From contig JAQVUC010000020.1 of assembly GCA_028699715.1 (NCBI GenBank), positions 1 through 10,021 of the forward strand: 10,021 nucleotides of DNA. The letters run 5' to 3'. The translations under genes and the position numbers were made by a program. Source of the DNA: Anaerolineaceae bacterium (GTDB lineage: Bacteria; Chloroflexota; Anaerolineae; Anaerolineales; Anaerolineaceae). The notes below the pieces were generated by a model. The model did not search any database. It worked only from the letters and a program-made list of their open reading frames with translations, and had not been told where the DNA came from. Below, in pieces: positions 1 to 7,069 of this stretch (position 1 is its first letter; each line of letters begins with the position of its first letter).

Positions 1-912
1 AACGCGCTGCCTGAACTTGACTTTGCCCAAGTAGATCCCTCAACCGAATTGTTCGGCAAGAAACTTTCTTACCCGATTCTCATTTCGTCCATGACCGGTG
101 GATCTGGAAAGACGAAACATTTCAACAAGCTCTTTGCCCGGACGGCAGCGGAATTCGGCATCGCCATGGGAGTTGGTTCCCAAAGAGCTGCTATTGTTCA
201 TCCTGAGCTTGAAGATACTTACAAGATCGTTCGCAAAGAGGCTCCAAACGCCTTGCTCTTCGCCAACCTGGGGGTTGTTCAATTGAACAAAGGCTTCGGT
301 CTTTCAGAATGCCAAAAAGCGGTCGACATGCTACAGGCTGATGGTCTTTACCTACACCTCAATTCTCTCCAGGAAATCCTGCAACCAGAAGGTGATAGAG
401 ATTTCAGCGGATTGCTCGAAAAAATTGAACATGTCATCAAGGGCCTATCTGTTCCGGTCCTGGTCAAAGAAGTTGGTTGCGGAATAAGTCAGGAAACGGC
501 AAAACAATTGATCGATATCGGAGTAAAAGGAATCGATGTGGCGGGAGCCGGCGGCACCTCCTGGGCGGCCGTGGAAATGCATCGGGTCAAAGGTCCTGTC
601 AGAGCAAAGGTATGTCAAACCTTTATTGACTGGGGCATCCCAACTGTTGATGCGTTGAAATCGATTACATCGATCGAAGACCTTCCAGTGTTAATTTCTT
701 CGGGTGGTTTGAGAAACGGGATTGACATTGCCAAATCAATCGCTTTAGGGGCTGATCTGGCTGGTTTTGCCATGAAATTTATCAAAGCGGCAGACCTGGG
801 TGAAAGAATTCTGCATGACACGATCAGGCAACTTGTGCTTGAATTGAAGACCACGATGTTAACTACAGGCGCCAAAACTCTTTCTGAGTTGAAAAACAAA
901 ATTGAGAACTGA
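1..912 (+). CDS. fni: Type 2 isopentenyl-diphosphate delta-isomerase (3' part, start outside window)
   Basis: FMN-dependent enzyme that interconverts isopentenyl and dimethylallyl diphosphate in isoprenoid synthesis, in the cytosol. The reading frame is open from base 1 (NALPELDF...), matching the conserved region just after the usual N-terminus. About 35-45 residues are therefore missing and 303 are visible. Numbering visible residues from base 1, I see the FMN-binding SSMTGG (29-34), GVGSQR (about 57-62), the substrate and metal motif HLNSLQE followed by QPEGD (about 119-132), [12 protein letters not shown] (about 177-188) and the phosphate-binding [10 protein letters not shown] (about 233-242). 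HLNSLQE carries Ser where Pro is usual. An internal TTG at 49 is not the start, because conserved sequence lies upstream of it. The gene ends in TGA and overlaps the downstream prenyl synthase gene, so the two are probably one operon and consecutive pathway steps. Identification is firm. Confidence 0.95.
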   Translation, partial: NALPELDFAQVDPSTELFGKKLSYPILISSMTGGSGKTKHFNKLFARTAAEFGIAMGVGSQRAAIVHPELEDTYKIVRKEAPNALLFANLGVVQLNKGFGLSECQKAVDMLQADGLYLHLNSLQEILQPEGDRDFSGLLEKIEHVIKGLSVPVLVKEVGCGISQETAKQLIDIGVKGIDVAGAGGTSWAAVEMHRVKGPVRAKVCQTFIDWGIPTVDALKSITSIEDLPVLISSGGLRNGIDIAKSIALGADLAGFAMKFIKAADLGERILHDTIRQLVLELKTTMLTTGAKTLSELKNKIEN

Positions 913-1945
913 ATTGATTGGATCTATTGTGGATGTTTCTGAGAAATTAAAGCATGAATTTGAAAATTTTTTTAAGCTAGTTGTTACTGAAAATTGCCCC
1001 GAAAGCTTTCCTGGACTCAAAGAAATGGTCTCTTATCATTTTGGTTGGGATGGCTCCTCGCCGATCCCTAGCAAACGCCTGCGGCCAACGTTTCTGCTGC
1101 TGACTTACGCGAGCTTGACTGGTGCTTACCAGGACGCTTTTTTGGCAGCTTCAGCCATGGAAGTGCTTCACAATTACACTCTGATTCATGATGATATCGA
1201 GGACCAGGGAGAAGAGCGCCACGGTCATCCAGCCTTATGGAAAGTTTATGGCATCCCCTTAGCGATCAACGTAGGTGATTACCTTTCAAGTCTTAGTCAA
1301 TGTTTGATCGGGAATTTGCCTTCATCCTACACGTTTGAAATTCAAAAGAAAGCTATACAGACCTTTCAGAAAGCTGCCTTGGAAGTCATCCAGGGGCAGC
1401 AACTTGACATCAGTTATGAAGATCTCAATGAAATTAATATTTCTGAATATCTGGAGATGATCAGGCTAAAAACCGCCCGGTTGTTTGCGGGGTCATTCAG
1501 TCTCGCAGCCATATTGGCTGGATACGAAGAAGAGCTGGTGGACAAATTGGAGTCTATCGGCGAGAAATTAGGCCTGGGTTTCCAAATCCAGGATGACTAT
1601 CTTGGTATTTGGGGGCAGCAGCTCATTACCGGGAAATCCGTCAGCACGGATTTGCTGACAAGGAAGAAAACCTACCCTTCTCTGGTTGGTTTGGGCGCGT
1701 CAAATTCTTTCAGAAACCTATGGCAGAAAACCAATCAATTCGCAGAATCCGATTTGCTCGAGATGAAAAAGGTATTGGAAGATTGTGGAGCAAAAAGAGA
1801 CAGCCTGGAAAAAGCGCTGGGCTATTTTGTCGAGGCTCAAACCATGTTGAACGGAGTCTTAGCCACAGAAAACACCTTCAGTCAAGCGTTATTGGGATTA
1901 TTGACCACCATGTTCTCCCCAACTCTAGTCGCTTTTTCTGAATGA
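902..1945 (+). CDS. All-trans short-chain polyprenyl diphosphate synthase (GGPP/FPP synthase-like)
   Basis: Condenses isopentenyl diphosphate onto allylic diphosphates to make linear prenyl diphosphates. With TTG 902 as start it has 347 residues. Visible motifs are SKRLRP (57-62), the first aspartate-rich motif DDIED (97-101), Q167, the KT pair 190-191, the second motif DDYLG (231-235) and the basic K245...KKT (255-257). The first motif lacks the two-residue insertion of classical bacterial FPP synthases. An aromatic residue (Tyr92) lies five positions before it, a feature linked in this family to short products. I infer C15-C20 product, most likely GGPP, but length cannot be fixed from sequence. 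The second motif has Gly instead of the last Asp, a variant I associate with Chloroflexi and Actinobacteria. The start is uncertain: TTG 902, TTG 914 (weak GAG upstream) and GTG 929 are all in frame, and none has a strong ribosome binding site. The 3' end overlaps the convergent ligase gene by 64 bp. Confidence 0.9.
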   Translation: MRTELIGSIVDVSEKLKHEFENFFKLVVTENCPESFPGLKEMVSYHFGWDGSSPIPSKRLRPTFLLLTYASLTGAYQDAFLAASAMEVLHNYTLIHDDIEDQGEERHGHPALWKVYGIPLAINVGDYLSSLSQCLIGNLPSSYTFEIQKKAIQTFQKAALEVIQGQQLDISYEDLNEINISEYLEMIRLKTARLFAGSFSLAAILAGYEEELVDKLESIGEKLGLGFQIQDDYLGIWGQQLITGKSVSTDLLTRKKTYPSLVGLGASNSFRNLWQKTNQFAESDLLEMKKVLEDCGAKRDSLEKALGYFVEAQTMLNGVLATENTFSQALLGLLTTMFSPTLVAFSE

Positions 1946-3393
1946 CCTTTCATAAACCAGCTGGCCGTGATCAATCCTAATCCAATCCAATAATAAGGCA
2001 AGCCAAAAGTATCCAGGCTAAAGCCTTCAATAATCATTGCAATAATAATTAATTTTCCAATCAAGCCCATGGCATGAATGAGGGGTTGAGTAGCAGTTTT
2101 TTCAATTTCGACCGCGTCTCTCCAATGAACAACTAACCAGGAAATGAACAGCGCAAAACCGATGATGCCTGTTTCAGAAAGCAATCTGACCCACAAATTC
2201 TTGGCATTGGGAATAAAATTTTGTGTGAACAAAGCTTTGTTGATCTCAGGCAGTCTTGAACCAAAATCAGGGACTGTGGCAGGGAAATGATATCCAGGTA
2301 GACCAAGCCCTGCCCCGAATAGTGGGAACATTTGATACACATGAAAGGCGGCTAACCAATAAATAATCCGTTCCGCGAAACCTAAGCGGCTCGCCCAGCC
2401 CAGAAATCCAAATTGCCTGAACCTCTCAATATCGAATAAATTTTCCATTCGTGGGTCAATTTTGGTCAGGATGACTCCGGCTATCAAGAGAACTCCTACC
2501 AAAGCAAGCGCAAGCAGAGTCCAGATACCGGTCTTGAAAAGGAATTTTTTGGCTGAAGTATAGGATGCGTCCTTACTGCTTCTTTTTTCCGAAAGCGACT
2601 CGATCCATTTATTGGCAAATCTGAAAACCACATAGGCGGCTGAAATGATAAATGTGATCCAGCCGATCCGGGAAAAGCTGATAAATAAGGTGATTACTCC
2701 CAACAGGAGCAAAACGTCTTCAATCATGATTTTTTTGAAGATCTTGAAAGGGAAAATGCTCTGCCTGCTAACACTCAGCCCCAACCAGAGGGGAATATAG
2801 ATCATGTTGAGCTGGTGGGCCAACCATGACGGCTCAAGCGCAAAGCCAGTAGCTCTCTGTTCATACAATTTGCCATTGGCAGATACCAAGCTTTGCACTG
2901 CCTGAAGCCAGGTGGGAAATTTTTCCACCATCAGCCAGCTGCCAAACTGGATCCAGGAATAGAGAATCAGAATGATTCCACCAATGCTGATCCATAGAAT
3001 GGTTTTCTGTAACTTTTTGACGTCTTTGATCACAAAAATGGTAACCAAATAAAAACAAATACCAAAAGCGATTGTGACAAAAAACTCCGCTGCATTTCTC
3101 AACCAGGGAATATCTCTAAAGCTTGGAATTGGACGGTAAAAAGCGATCAATGTAGAAATAACCCCAAACAGTATAAATAAAAACAGAGGTTTCAGTTGGT
3201 GAGGCAGTCCCTTTTTATTCTTTAGAAAAGACGGGATCCACCACAGCAAGAAAATGATAATTACAGGAATAAAAGATAGTGGAGCTACTAAAGTTTCGCC
3301 GAAAAGTTTTGATAAAAAAGGAAAGCTTGTTACGGGTAAGAATAGAAGCAGTAAATACCACGACAGATCAAGAAGTGTTGACCCCAAAGCCAT
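1882..3393 (-). CDS. O-antigen ligase/polymerase-like polytopic membrane protein (Wzy_C-type)
   Basis: A 503-residue integral membrane protein with roughly ten or more hydrophobic segments, for example about 10-25, 38-54, 68-85, 104-122, 130-150, 192-207, 226-258, 288-310, 342-357, 408-423, 445-459 and 465-481. It resembles the family that polymerises surface polysaccharide repeat units or transfers them to an acceptor. Family-like motifs are RATGFALEPSWLAHQ (180-194), SFSRIGW (239-245), and a large outer loop (about 311-400) with GAGLG (360-364), ending in NAKNLWVRLLSETGIIGF (396-413), which corresponds to the usual A-H-N...L..E.G signature. The conserved His of that signature is Lys398 here. 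Whether it is a ligase or a polymerase cannot be told. The start is fixed by the ATG within TAATG at the end of the upstream chain-length gene, with GAGGG at 3398-3402 as binding site, so translation is probably coupled. Only the 20-residue polar tail after the last membrane segment lies in the overlap with the prenyl synthase gene. Confidence 0.85.
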   Translation of the reverse strand: MALGSTLLDLSWYLLLLFLPVTSFPFLSKLFGETLVAPLSFIPVIIIFLLWWIPSFLKNKKGLPHQLKPLFLFILFGVISTLIAFYRPIPSFRDIPWLRNAAEFFVTIAFGICFYLVTIFVIKDVKKLQKTILWISIGGIILILYSWIQFGSWLMVEKFPTWLQAVQSLVSANGKLYEQRATGFALEPSWLAHQLNMIYIPLWLGLSVSRQSIFPFKIFKKIMIEDVLLLLGVITLFISFSRIGWITFIISAAYVVFRFANKWIESLSEKRSSKDASYTSAKKFLFKTGIWTLLALALVGVLLIAGVILTKIDPRMENLFDIERFRQFGFLGWASRLGFAERIIYWLAAFHVYQMFPLFGAGLGLPGYHFPATVPDFGSRLPEINKALFTQNFIPNAKNLWVRLLSETGIIGFALFISWLVVHWRDAVEIEKTATQPLIHAMGLIGKLIIIAMIIEGFSLDTFGLPYYWIGLGLITASWFMKGHSEKATRVGENMVVNNPNNA

Positions 3394-4193
3394 TAAGCCC
3401 TCACAGACTTCTTGGAGACAGGCATCTCTTGAAGAATAAAAGAAAAAACCAGACCTATCAGGGCTCCTGCCAGGATCAGATTGGCTCGTTTGCCCTGAAC
3501 CGGTTCCTGGGGTTCTGAGGCTAATTGATATTGGCTGATTTGGATTTCTTTGGTCAGACCAAGCGCTTTGGGAGTTTCCTGTTTGATGCTTTGTTGAGCT
3601 GTTGATATTAATTCGTCGAGTTTTTGGAAATCTAAACTCTTACATAAATTGCTCTCTTTGAAAGCGTCAGTATCTTTGCATTTTTCAATTAAAGCCAGCG
3701 TTTCTTTGGCTTCTGAGACTAAAAGGGCGTGGTCATAAGCTTCTGAAAGATGAGTAAAAGCCGAAATCACCCATGTGTTGGCGATCCTTGTGGCAATTTC
3801 AGGGTCGGTATCTCTGACCAATATCAGAGTGGACATCAGGCGGCGTTCGATGGTGCTGATCTTTTTAAGCTGCGCCAAATCCAGTGGGTTTCCTACAGAA
3901 TTTTCTGATTCAAGCACTTCATCAACGATGGGTTTACTGTACATCAATTCACCGATGATGCCCAATTGGGAATCGATCATGATTTCCGTGACATTGCCCC
4001 CCTGGACAATATTGAAATTTGTTATTAAAACCGATTCCGCTTCGTAGACAGGCTTAATAAACAGGCTGATCACAAACCCAAGTAAAGCAAAACCAAGCAT
4101 GAGCAGGACTGTTAGCAAATATTGATTTTTTCTCATTTGCAGAAAAGCGGGAACAAAATATCTTTCAGAATCAATTCTCTCAGTATCAGCCAT
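3393..4193 (-). CDS. Wzz/YveK-like polysaccharide chain-length determinant protein
   Basis: A 266-residue protein with the polysaccharide co-polymerase layout. It has a short cytoplasmic N-terminus, a first membrane segment (about 25-46) followed by the typical KPVYEAESVLI (47-57), a long largely helical outer domain, then a Pro-containing stretch (ASEPQEPVQGKRA, 225-237) before a second membrane segment (about 238-256) and a short tail. There is no Walker motif, so it is a stand-alone membrane adaptor without the tyrosine-kinase domain some relatives carry. It probably sets polymer length for the ligase/polymerase encoded directly downstream, whose ATG overlaps this gene's TAA by one base. 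Two cysteines (172 and 184) sit in the outer helical region and could form a disulfide, which is inference. The start is well supported by GGGAGGT at 4203-4209, nine bases upstream of ATG. A promoter candidate lies just above it. Confidence 0.85.
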   Translation of the reverse strand: MADTERIDSERYFVPAFLQMRKNQYLLTVLLMLGFALLGFVISLFIKPVYEAESVLITNFNIVQGGNVTEIMIDSQLGIIGELMYSKPIVDEVLESENSVGNPLDLAQLKKISTIERRLMSTLILVRDTDPEIATRIANTWVISAFTHLSEAYDHALLVSEAKETLALIEKCKDTDAFKESNLCKSLDFQKLDELISTAQQSIKQETPKALGLTKEIQISQYQLASEPQEPVQGKRANLILAGALIGLVFSFILQEMPVSKKSVRA

Positions 4194-4202
4194 AGTTGTT
4201 GG

Positions 4203-4209
4203 ACCTCCC
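4203..4209 (-). promoter_or_regulatory. Ribosome binding site of the chain-length gene
   Basis: On the minus strand this reads GGGAGGT, a near-perfect anti-Shine-Dalgarno match nine bases before the ATG at 4193. It fixes that start. The same heptamer occurs again at 4222-4228, between the promoter hexamers. Confidence 0.75.
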
Positions 4210-4213
4210 GTCT

Positions 4214-4242
4214 ATTTTAACACCTCCCATTGCTTAGGACAA
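4214..4242 (-). promoter_or_regulatory. Sigma-70-type promoter candidate for the wzz-like/ligase operon
   Basis: On the minus strand, TTGTCC (4237-4242, four of six consensus bases) and TAAAAT (4214-4219, five of six) are separated by exactly 17 bases (4220-4236). Transcription would begin near 4206-4208, which lies inside or at the edge of the GGGAGGT ribosome binding site at 4203-4209. The 5' leader would thus be very short. The spacing and position directly upstream of the operon support the call, but it rests on consensus matching only. Confidence 0.5.
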
Positions 4243-4264
4243 ATAACATAAATTCTCAATGCGT

Positions 4265-4273
4265 TGGTAAAAT
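4265..4273 (+). promoter_or_regulatory. Extended -10 promoter candidate for the SMP-30-like gene
   Basis: TGG directly followed by TAAAAT gives an extended -10 element (TGn plus a five-of-six -10). No convincing -35 is present at the expected 4245-4250. The usual seven-base distance puts the transcription start at about 4280, which is the A of the ATG, so the mRNA would be leaderless or nearly so. In agreement, no Shine-Dalgarno sequence precedes that ATG. An alternative -35-like TTGCTT at 4230-4235 has no matching -10 at normal spacing. Confidence 0.35.
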
Positions 4274-4279
4274 GAAGCT

Positions 4280-5146
4280 ATGAATTCATTTTGCCTGACC
4301 AATTCTCTGATCAAAGTCAATGACAAGCTTGGTGAATGTCCGGTTTGGAATGATGAAACCCAAAAACTTTTTTGGACTGATATTGACCGGGGTGTGATCC
4401 ACAAGTATGATACCAAAAGAAATCGACTCAAATCCTATAATATTGGCAAAAAAATTGGTTGTTTAGCCCTCAAGAAGGATGGCGGTTTGGTTTTGGCAAC
4501 TGAAACAGGCTTTAGTGAATGGAATACGAACGTAGGCCTCAAACCCGAATTTCTGAGGGTATATGAGCCACCCAGCCCGGTCATGTTCAACGACGGTTTG
4601 GTGGACCTCCATGGAAACCTTTGGGTTGGGACGAAGGGACCTAAAAATCAGGCAAAACTTTTTATCCTTGATAAGGACAAAAAGCTTCATATTAAGCTCG
4701 AAGATCTCACCATTTCAAATGGCATCGATTGGAGCCTTGACAATCGGGTCTTTTATCACACCGACTCTGGTGAAAGAACCATTTTCAAATACGATTTCGA
4801 TCCGCAAACGCTCGAACTTAGCAACAAGAATGTTTTCTACATCCCTGAAGAGGGCACTCCCGATGGTTTGACAATCGATAGTCAGGATAATCTCTGGTTC
4901 GCAATTTGGGACGGTTGGAAAGTCGTTCAGCTCTCGCCGGATGGCCAATTAATGACTGAAATTGAGCTGCCTGTTCAACGCCCAACCTCAGTAATTCTGG
5001 GAGGCCAGGATCTGAAAACCTTGTTCATCACATCTGCTTCAGTAGACCTGCCGGAAGCCACGCTCTATGGTGAACAACCGATGGCTGGTGATCTATTTGC
5101 TGTGCAAGTGACGATTCCAGGCAAAAAAGCAAATCGAATGCTTTAG
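4280..5146 (+). CDS. SMP-30/gluconolactonase/LRE-like six-bladed beta-propeller hydrolase
   Basis: A 288-residue protein, normal for the regucalcin/gluconolactonase family, whose members are metal-dependent and hydrolyse sugar lactones or related esters. The metal and substrate residues line up well: Glu19 in LGECPVW, Asn104-Asp105 in FNDGLVD, Asn147 in SNGIDW, and Asp195 in TPDGLTID. These correspond to the known Glu, Asn, Asn and Asp of human SMP-30. Blade-like repeats of the type DxxGNLWVGT and DxxDNLWFAIWDG are visible at 109-118 and 200-212. No signal peptide is seen, so it is probably cytosolic. It stands alone, divergent from the polysaccharide operon and convergent with typA, so the context does not reveal its substrate. 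There is no ribosome binding site before the ATG; see the leaderless promoter candidate. It ends in TAG, 35 bases before the typA stop. Confidence 0.88.
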   Translation: MNSFCLTNSLIKVNDKLGECPVWNDETQKLFWTDIDRGVIHKYDTKRNRLKSYNIGKKIGCLALKKDGGLVLATETGFSEWNTNVGLKPEFLRVYEPPSPVMFNDGLVDLHGNLWVGTKGPKNQAKLFILDKDKKLHIKLEDLTISNGIDWSLDNRVFYHTDSGERTIFKYDFDPQTLELSNKNVFYIPEEGTPDGLTIDSQDNLWFAIWDGWKVVQLSPDGQLMTEIELPVQRPTSVILGGQDLKTLFITSASVDLPEATLYGEQPMAGDLFAVQVTIPGKKANRML

Positions 5147-5181
5147 CTACGCGCAATACCGCTTGTTTTAAAGTATTTACC

Positions 5182-7026
5182 TCAAATATTCCCGGTTTTA
5201 TCAAATCTCAGCCGTTCATGAGTATCTAAAATTCGTTTTCGCATGCGCAAATTGACAGGAGTCACCTCAAGCAAATCGTCCGGTCCGAGATACTCAATCA
5301 TCTCATCCAAACTCATTCTTCTTGGTGGATCAAGCCTTTCTTCTAAATCTCTTATCGACTGGCGCATGTTCGTCAGGTGTTTGCGTTTGGTGACGTTGAC
5401 GGCAATATCCTGTGCCTTGGGTGTTTCTCCAACAATCATGCCCTCATAAACTTCCTCACCAGGGCTGATGAAAAGCATCCCTCTTTGTTCAGCGTTTTTT
5501 AACCCGAATGTTGTCGCTACGCCGCTTTCGATGGCGATGATTGAACTGCTGTTGCGATTGACGATTTCGCCTTCCAAAACCTGGTCCCCAATGTAGAAAC
5601 TGTTTAAGATGCCCTTCCCATGGGTCGCGTTCAAAAAACGATATCGGAAGCCCAGCAAGCCTCTGGTTGGGATCGTAAATGTAAGATGAACTGTACCGTC
5701 AGGATTGTTGTGCATGTTGGACATCTGACCTTTCCGTTGTCCTAACATTTCAACAACAGCCCCCACGTATTCGTTGTGTACGTCAATGTGGACTTCTTCG
5801 TAAGGCTCAAGTTTTACACCATCTTCCCCTTCAATCACAATCGCCTCAGGGCGGCTGACTTGAAATTCGTAGCCTTCTCTGCGCATTGTTTCAATCAGAA
5901 TACTTAGATGCAGTTCACCCCGACCAGCGACCATAAAGACATCTTTTTGTTCAGTTACTTCAACCCGTAAAGAAATGTTTTTTCGCAATTCGTCATTTAA
6001 TCGCTCAAGTATTTTTCTTGAAGTACTCCACTTGCCTTCTCTGCCGGTCAATGGAGAAGTGTTGACACCAAAGGTCATTTTGACGGTGGGTTGCTGAACC
6101 AGAATTGTTGGAAGTGCCACTGGATATAAGGGTGAGGTCAAAGTTTCCCCAATCTGGATGTCCTTCAAGCCTCCTATTGTTACAATATCACCCGCTTCAG
6201 CCCTGTCAGAAGCTTTCATCTCCAAACCCTGATAGGTAAAAAGATATTTTGCCTGTATTTTTTCCTGGCTGCCATCCCGCATCAATCTCAAAATCTGGTC
6301 TCCTGGTTCCACGTTCCCGGAATAAATCCTTCCGGTGGCAGTAACTCCACTGTATTCGTCATAACCAAGGTTGGTCACCAACATCTGAAATTCGTTTTCA
6401 GTGTTCACTACCGGTCCGGGGACGTTGTTCAAGATGCATTCAAACAAAGGCAGCAGATTGTTTTCCAACGCTGGAGTGGTTCCGGATTTTCCTTGCAGAC
6501 CTTCGGCGTAAATAATGGGGAAATCCAGGATCTCATTGTCCGCTCCAAGTTCAACAAAAAGATCAAAAGTGGCATTAAGTGTCTCTTCAATATCGATATC
6601 CTTTCGATCAAGTTTATTGATGACTACGATGGTTTTAATATTCTTCTTGATAGCCTGTTTCAGCACGAACCTTGTTTGGGGTTTCGGTCCTTCGGCAGCG
6701 TCGACCAAGAGCAAAACGCCATCCACCATATTCATAATGCGTTCAACTTCGCCGCCAAAATCGGCGTGACCTGGGGTATCAACAATATTTAGCTTGACCA
6801 GATTTCCCGTTGAAGGGTCAGGAAGAGTTATCGAAGCATTTTTTGCCAGAATTGTGATGCCTCTCTCGCGTTCCAGATCGTTGGAATCCATAACCCGATC
6901 CATGATTTTCTGGTTTTCGCGGAAAACTTTGGCTTGTCTTAACATTGAATCGATCAAGGTGGTTTTTCCATGATCGACATGAGCAATAATAGCAATATTA
7001 CGTATATCAGTTCTAATTTTTTGCAT
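5182..7026 (-). CDS. typA: Translational GTPase TypA/BipA
   Basis: A ribosome-binding GTPase of the EF-G/LepA superfamily, involved in ribosome assembly and stress or low-temperature growth in known bacteria. With ATG at 7026 the protein has 614 residues, the usual family length. The GTPase motifs are clear: P-loop AHVDHGKT (15-22), switch I RGITI (55-59), DTPGH (83-87) and NKLD (137-140). The G5 loop reads YAEGLQG, where other BipA proteins usually have a Ser/Ala pair. Domain II, the EF-G-like domains III and V (AGRGELHLSILIE, RGLLGFR) and the BipA-specific C-terminal domain with its KRKHLTNMR segment follow in order. The start is chosen by GGAG at 7031-7034 four bases upstream. A 17-residue longer frame from TTG 7077 would be encoded by the pdp stop region and terminator hairpin and is not credible. 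It is separated from pdp by a terminator, so it likely has its own promoter or depends on readthrough. Confidence 0.95.
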   Translation of the reverse strand: MQKIRTDIRNIAIIAHVDHGKTTLIDSMLRQAKVFRENQKIMDRVMDSNDLERERGITILAKNASITLPDPSTGNLVKLNIVDTPGHADFGGEVERIMNMVDGVLLLVDAAEGPKPQTRFVLKQAIKKNIKTIVVINKLDRKDIDIEETLNATFDLFVELGADNEILDFPIIYAEGLQGKSGTTPALENNLLPLFECILNNVPGPVVNTENEFQMLVTNLGYDEYSGVTATGRIYSGNVEPGDQILRLMRDGSQEKIQAKYLFTYQGLEMKASDRAEAGDIVTIGGLKDIQIGETLTSPLYPVALPTILVQQPTVKMTFGVNTSPLTGREGKWSTSRKILERLNDELRKNISLRVEVTEQKDVFMVAGRGELHLSILIETMRREGYEFQVSRPEAIVIEGEDGVKLEPYEEVHIDVHNEYVGAVVEMLGQRKGQMSNMHNNPDGTVHLTFTIPTRGLLGFRYRFLNATHGKGILNSFYIGDQVLEGEIVNRNSSSIIAIESGVATTFGLKNAEQRGMLFISPGEEVYEGMIVGETPKAQDIAVNVTKRKHLTNMRQSIRDLEERLDPPRRMSLDEMIEYLGPDDLLEVTPVNLRMRKRILDTHERLRFDKTGNI

Positions 7027-7030
7027 TTTT

Positions 7031-7034
7031 CTCC
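7031..7034 (-). promoter_or_regulatory. Ribosome binding site deciding the typA start
   Basis: GGAG on the minus strand, four bases before the ATG at 7026. Spacing is short but workable. It lies after the terminator U-tract and selects the 614-residue form of TypA over the longer upstream frame. Confidence 0.6.
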
Positions 7035-7045
7035 ACAAACTACAT

Positions 7046-7069
7046 AAAAAAAACCCGGTTGCCCGGGTT
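7046..7069 (-). terminator. Intrinsic terminator after pdp
   Basis: Read on the minus strand, AACCCGG (7069-7063 side) pairs perfectly with CCGGGTT (7058-7052) around the loop GCAA (7062-7059), giving a seven-base GC-rich stem with a GNRA-type tetraloop. Six more U residues follow (7051-7046), eight in a row counting the two in the stem. The hairpin begins on the base immediately after the pdp TAG stop. It should end the yidC-jag-pdp transcript, with the typA ATG only about 20 bases beyond the U-tract. Confidence 0.9.

Noticed and set aside
1950..1965. Small palindrome CCAGCTGG after the prenyl synthase stop as a terminator
   Set aside because: It is short, has no following U-run, and lies inside the coding sequence of the convergent ligase gene.
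3620..3685. Cys172/Cys184 pair in the Wzz-like protein as a redox switch
   Set aside because: Two cysteines 12 residues apart in a predicted helical region could form a disulfide, but nothing else supports a switch. It is noted only in the gene entry.
5172..5190. AT-rich inverted repeat (AGTATTT...AAATATT) around the typA stop, a possible bidirectional terminator between the SMP-30-like gene and typA
   Set aside because: The stem is almost all A-T with one G-T pair, the typA stop codon lies in the loop, and no U-run follows on either strand. It is too weak to call.
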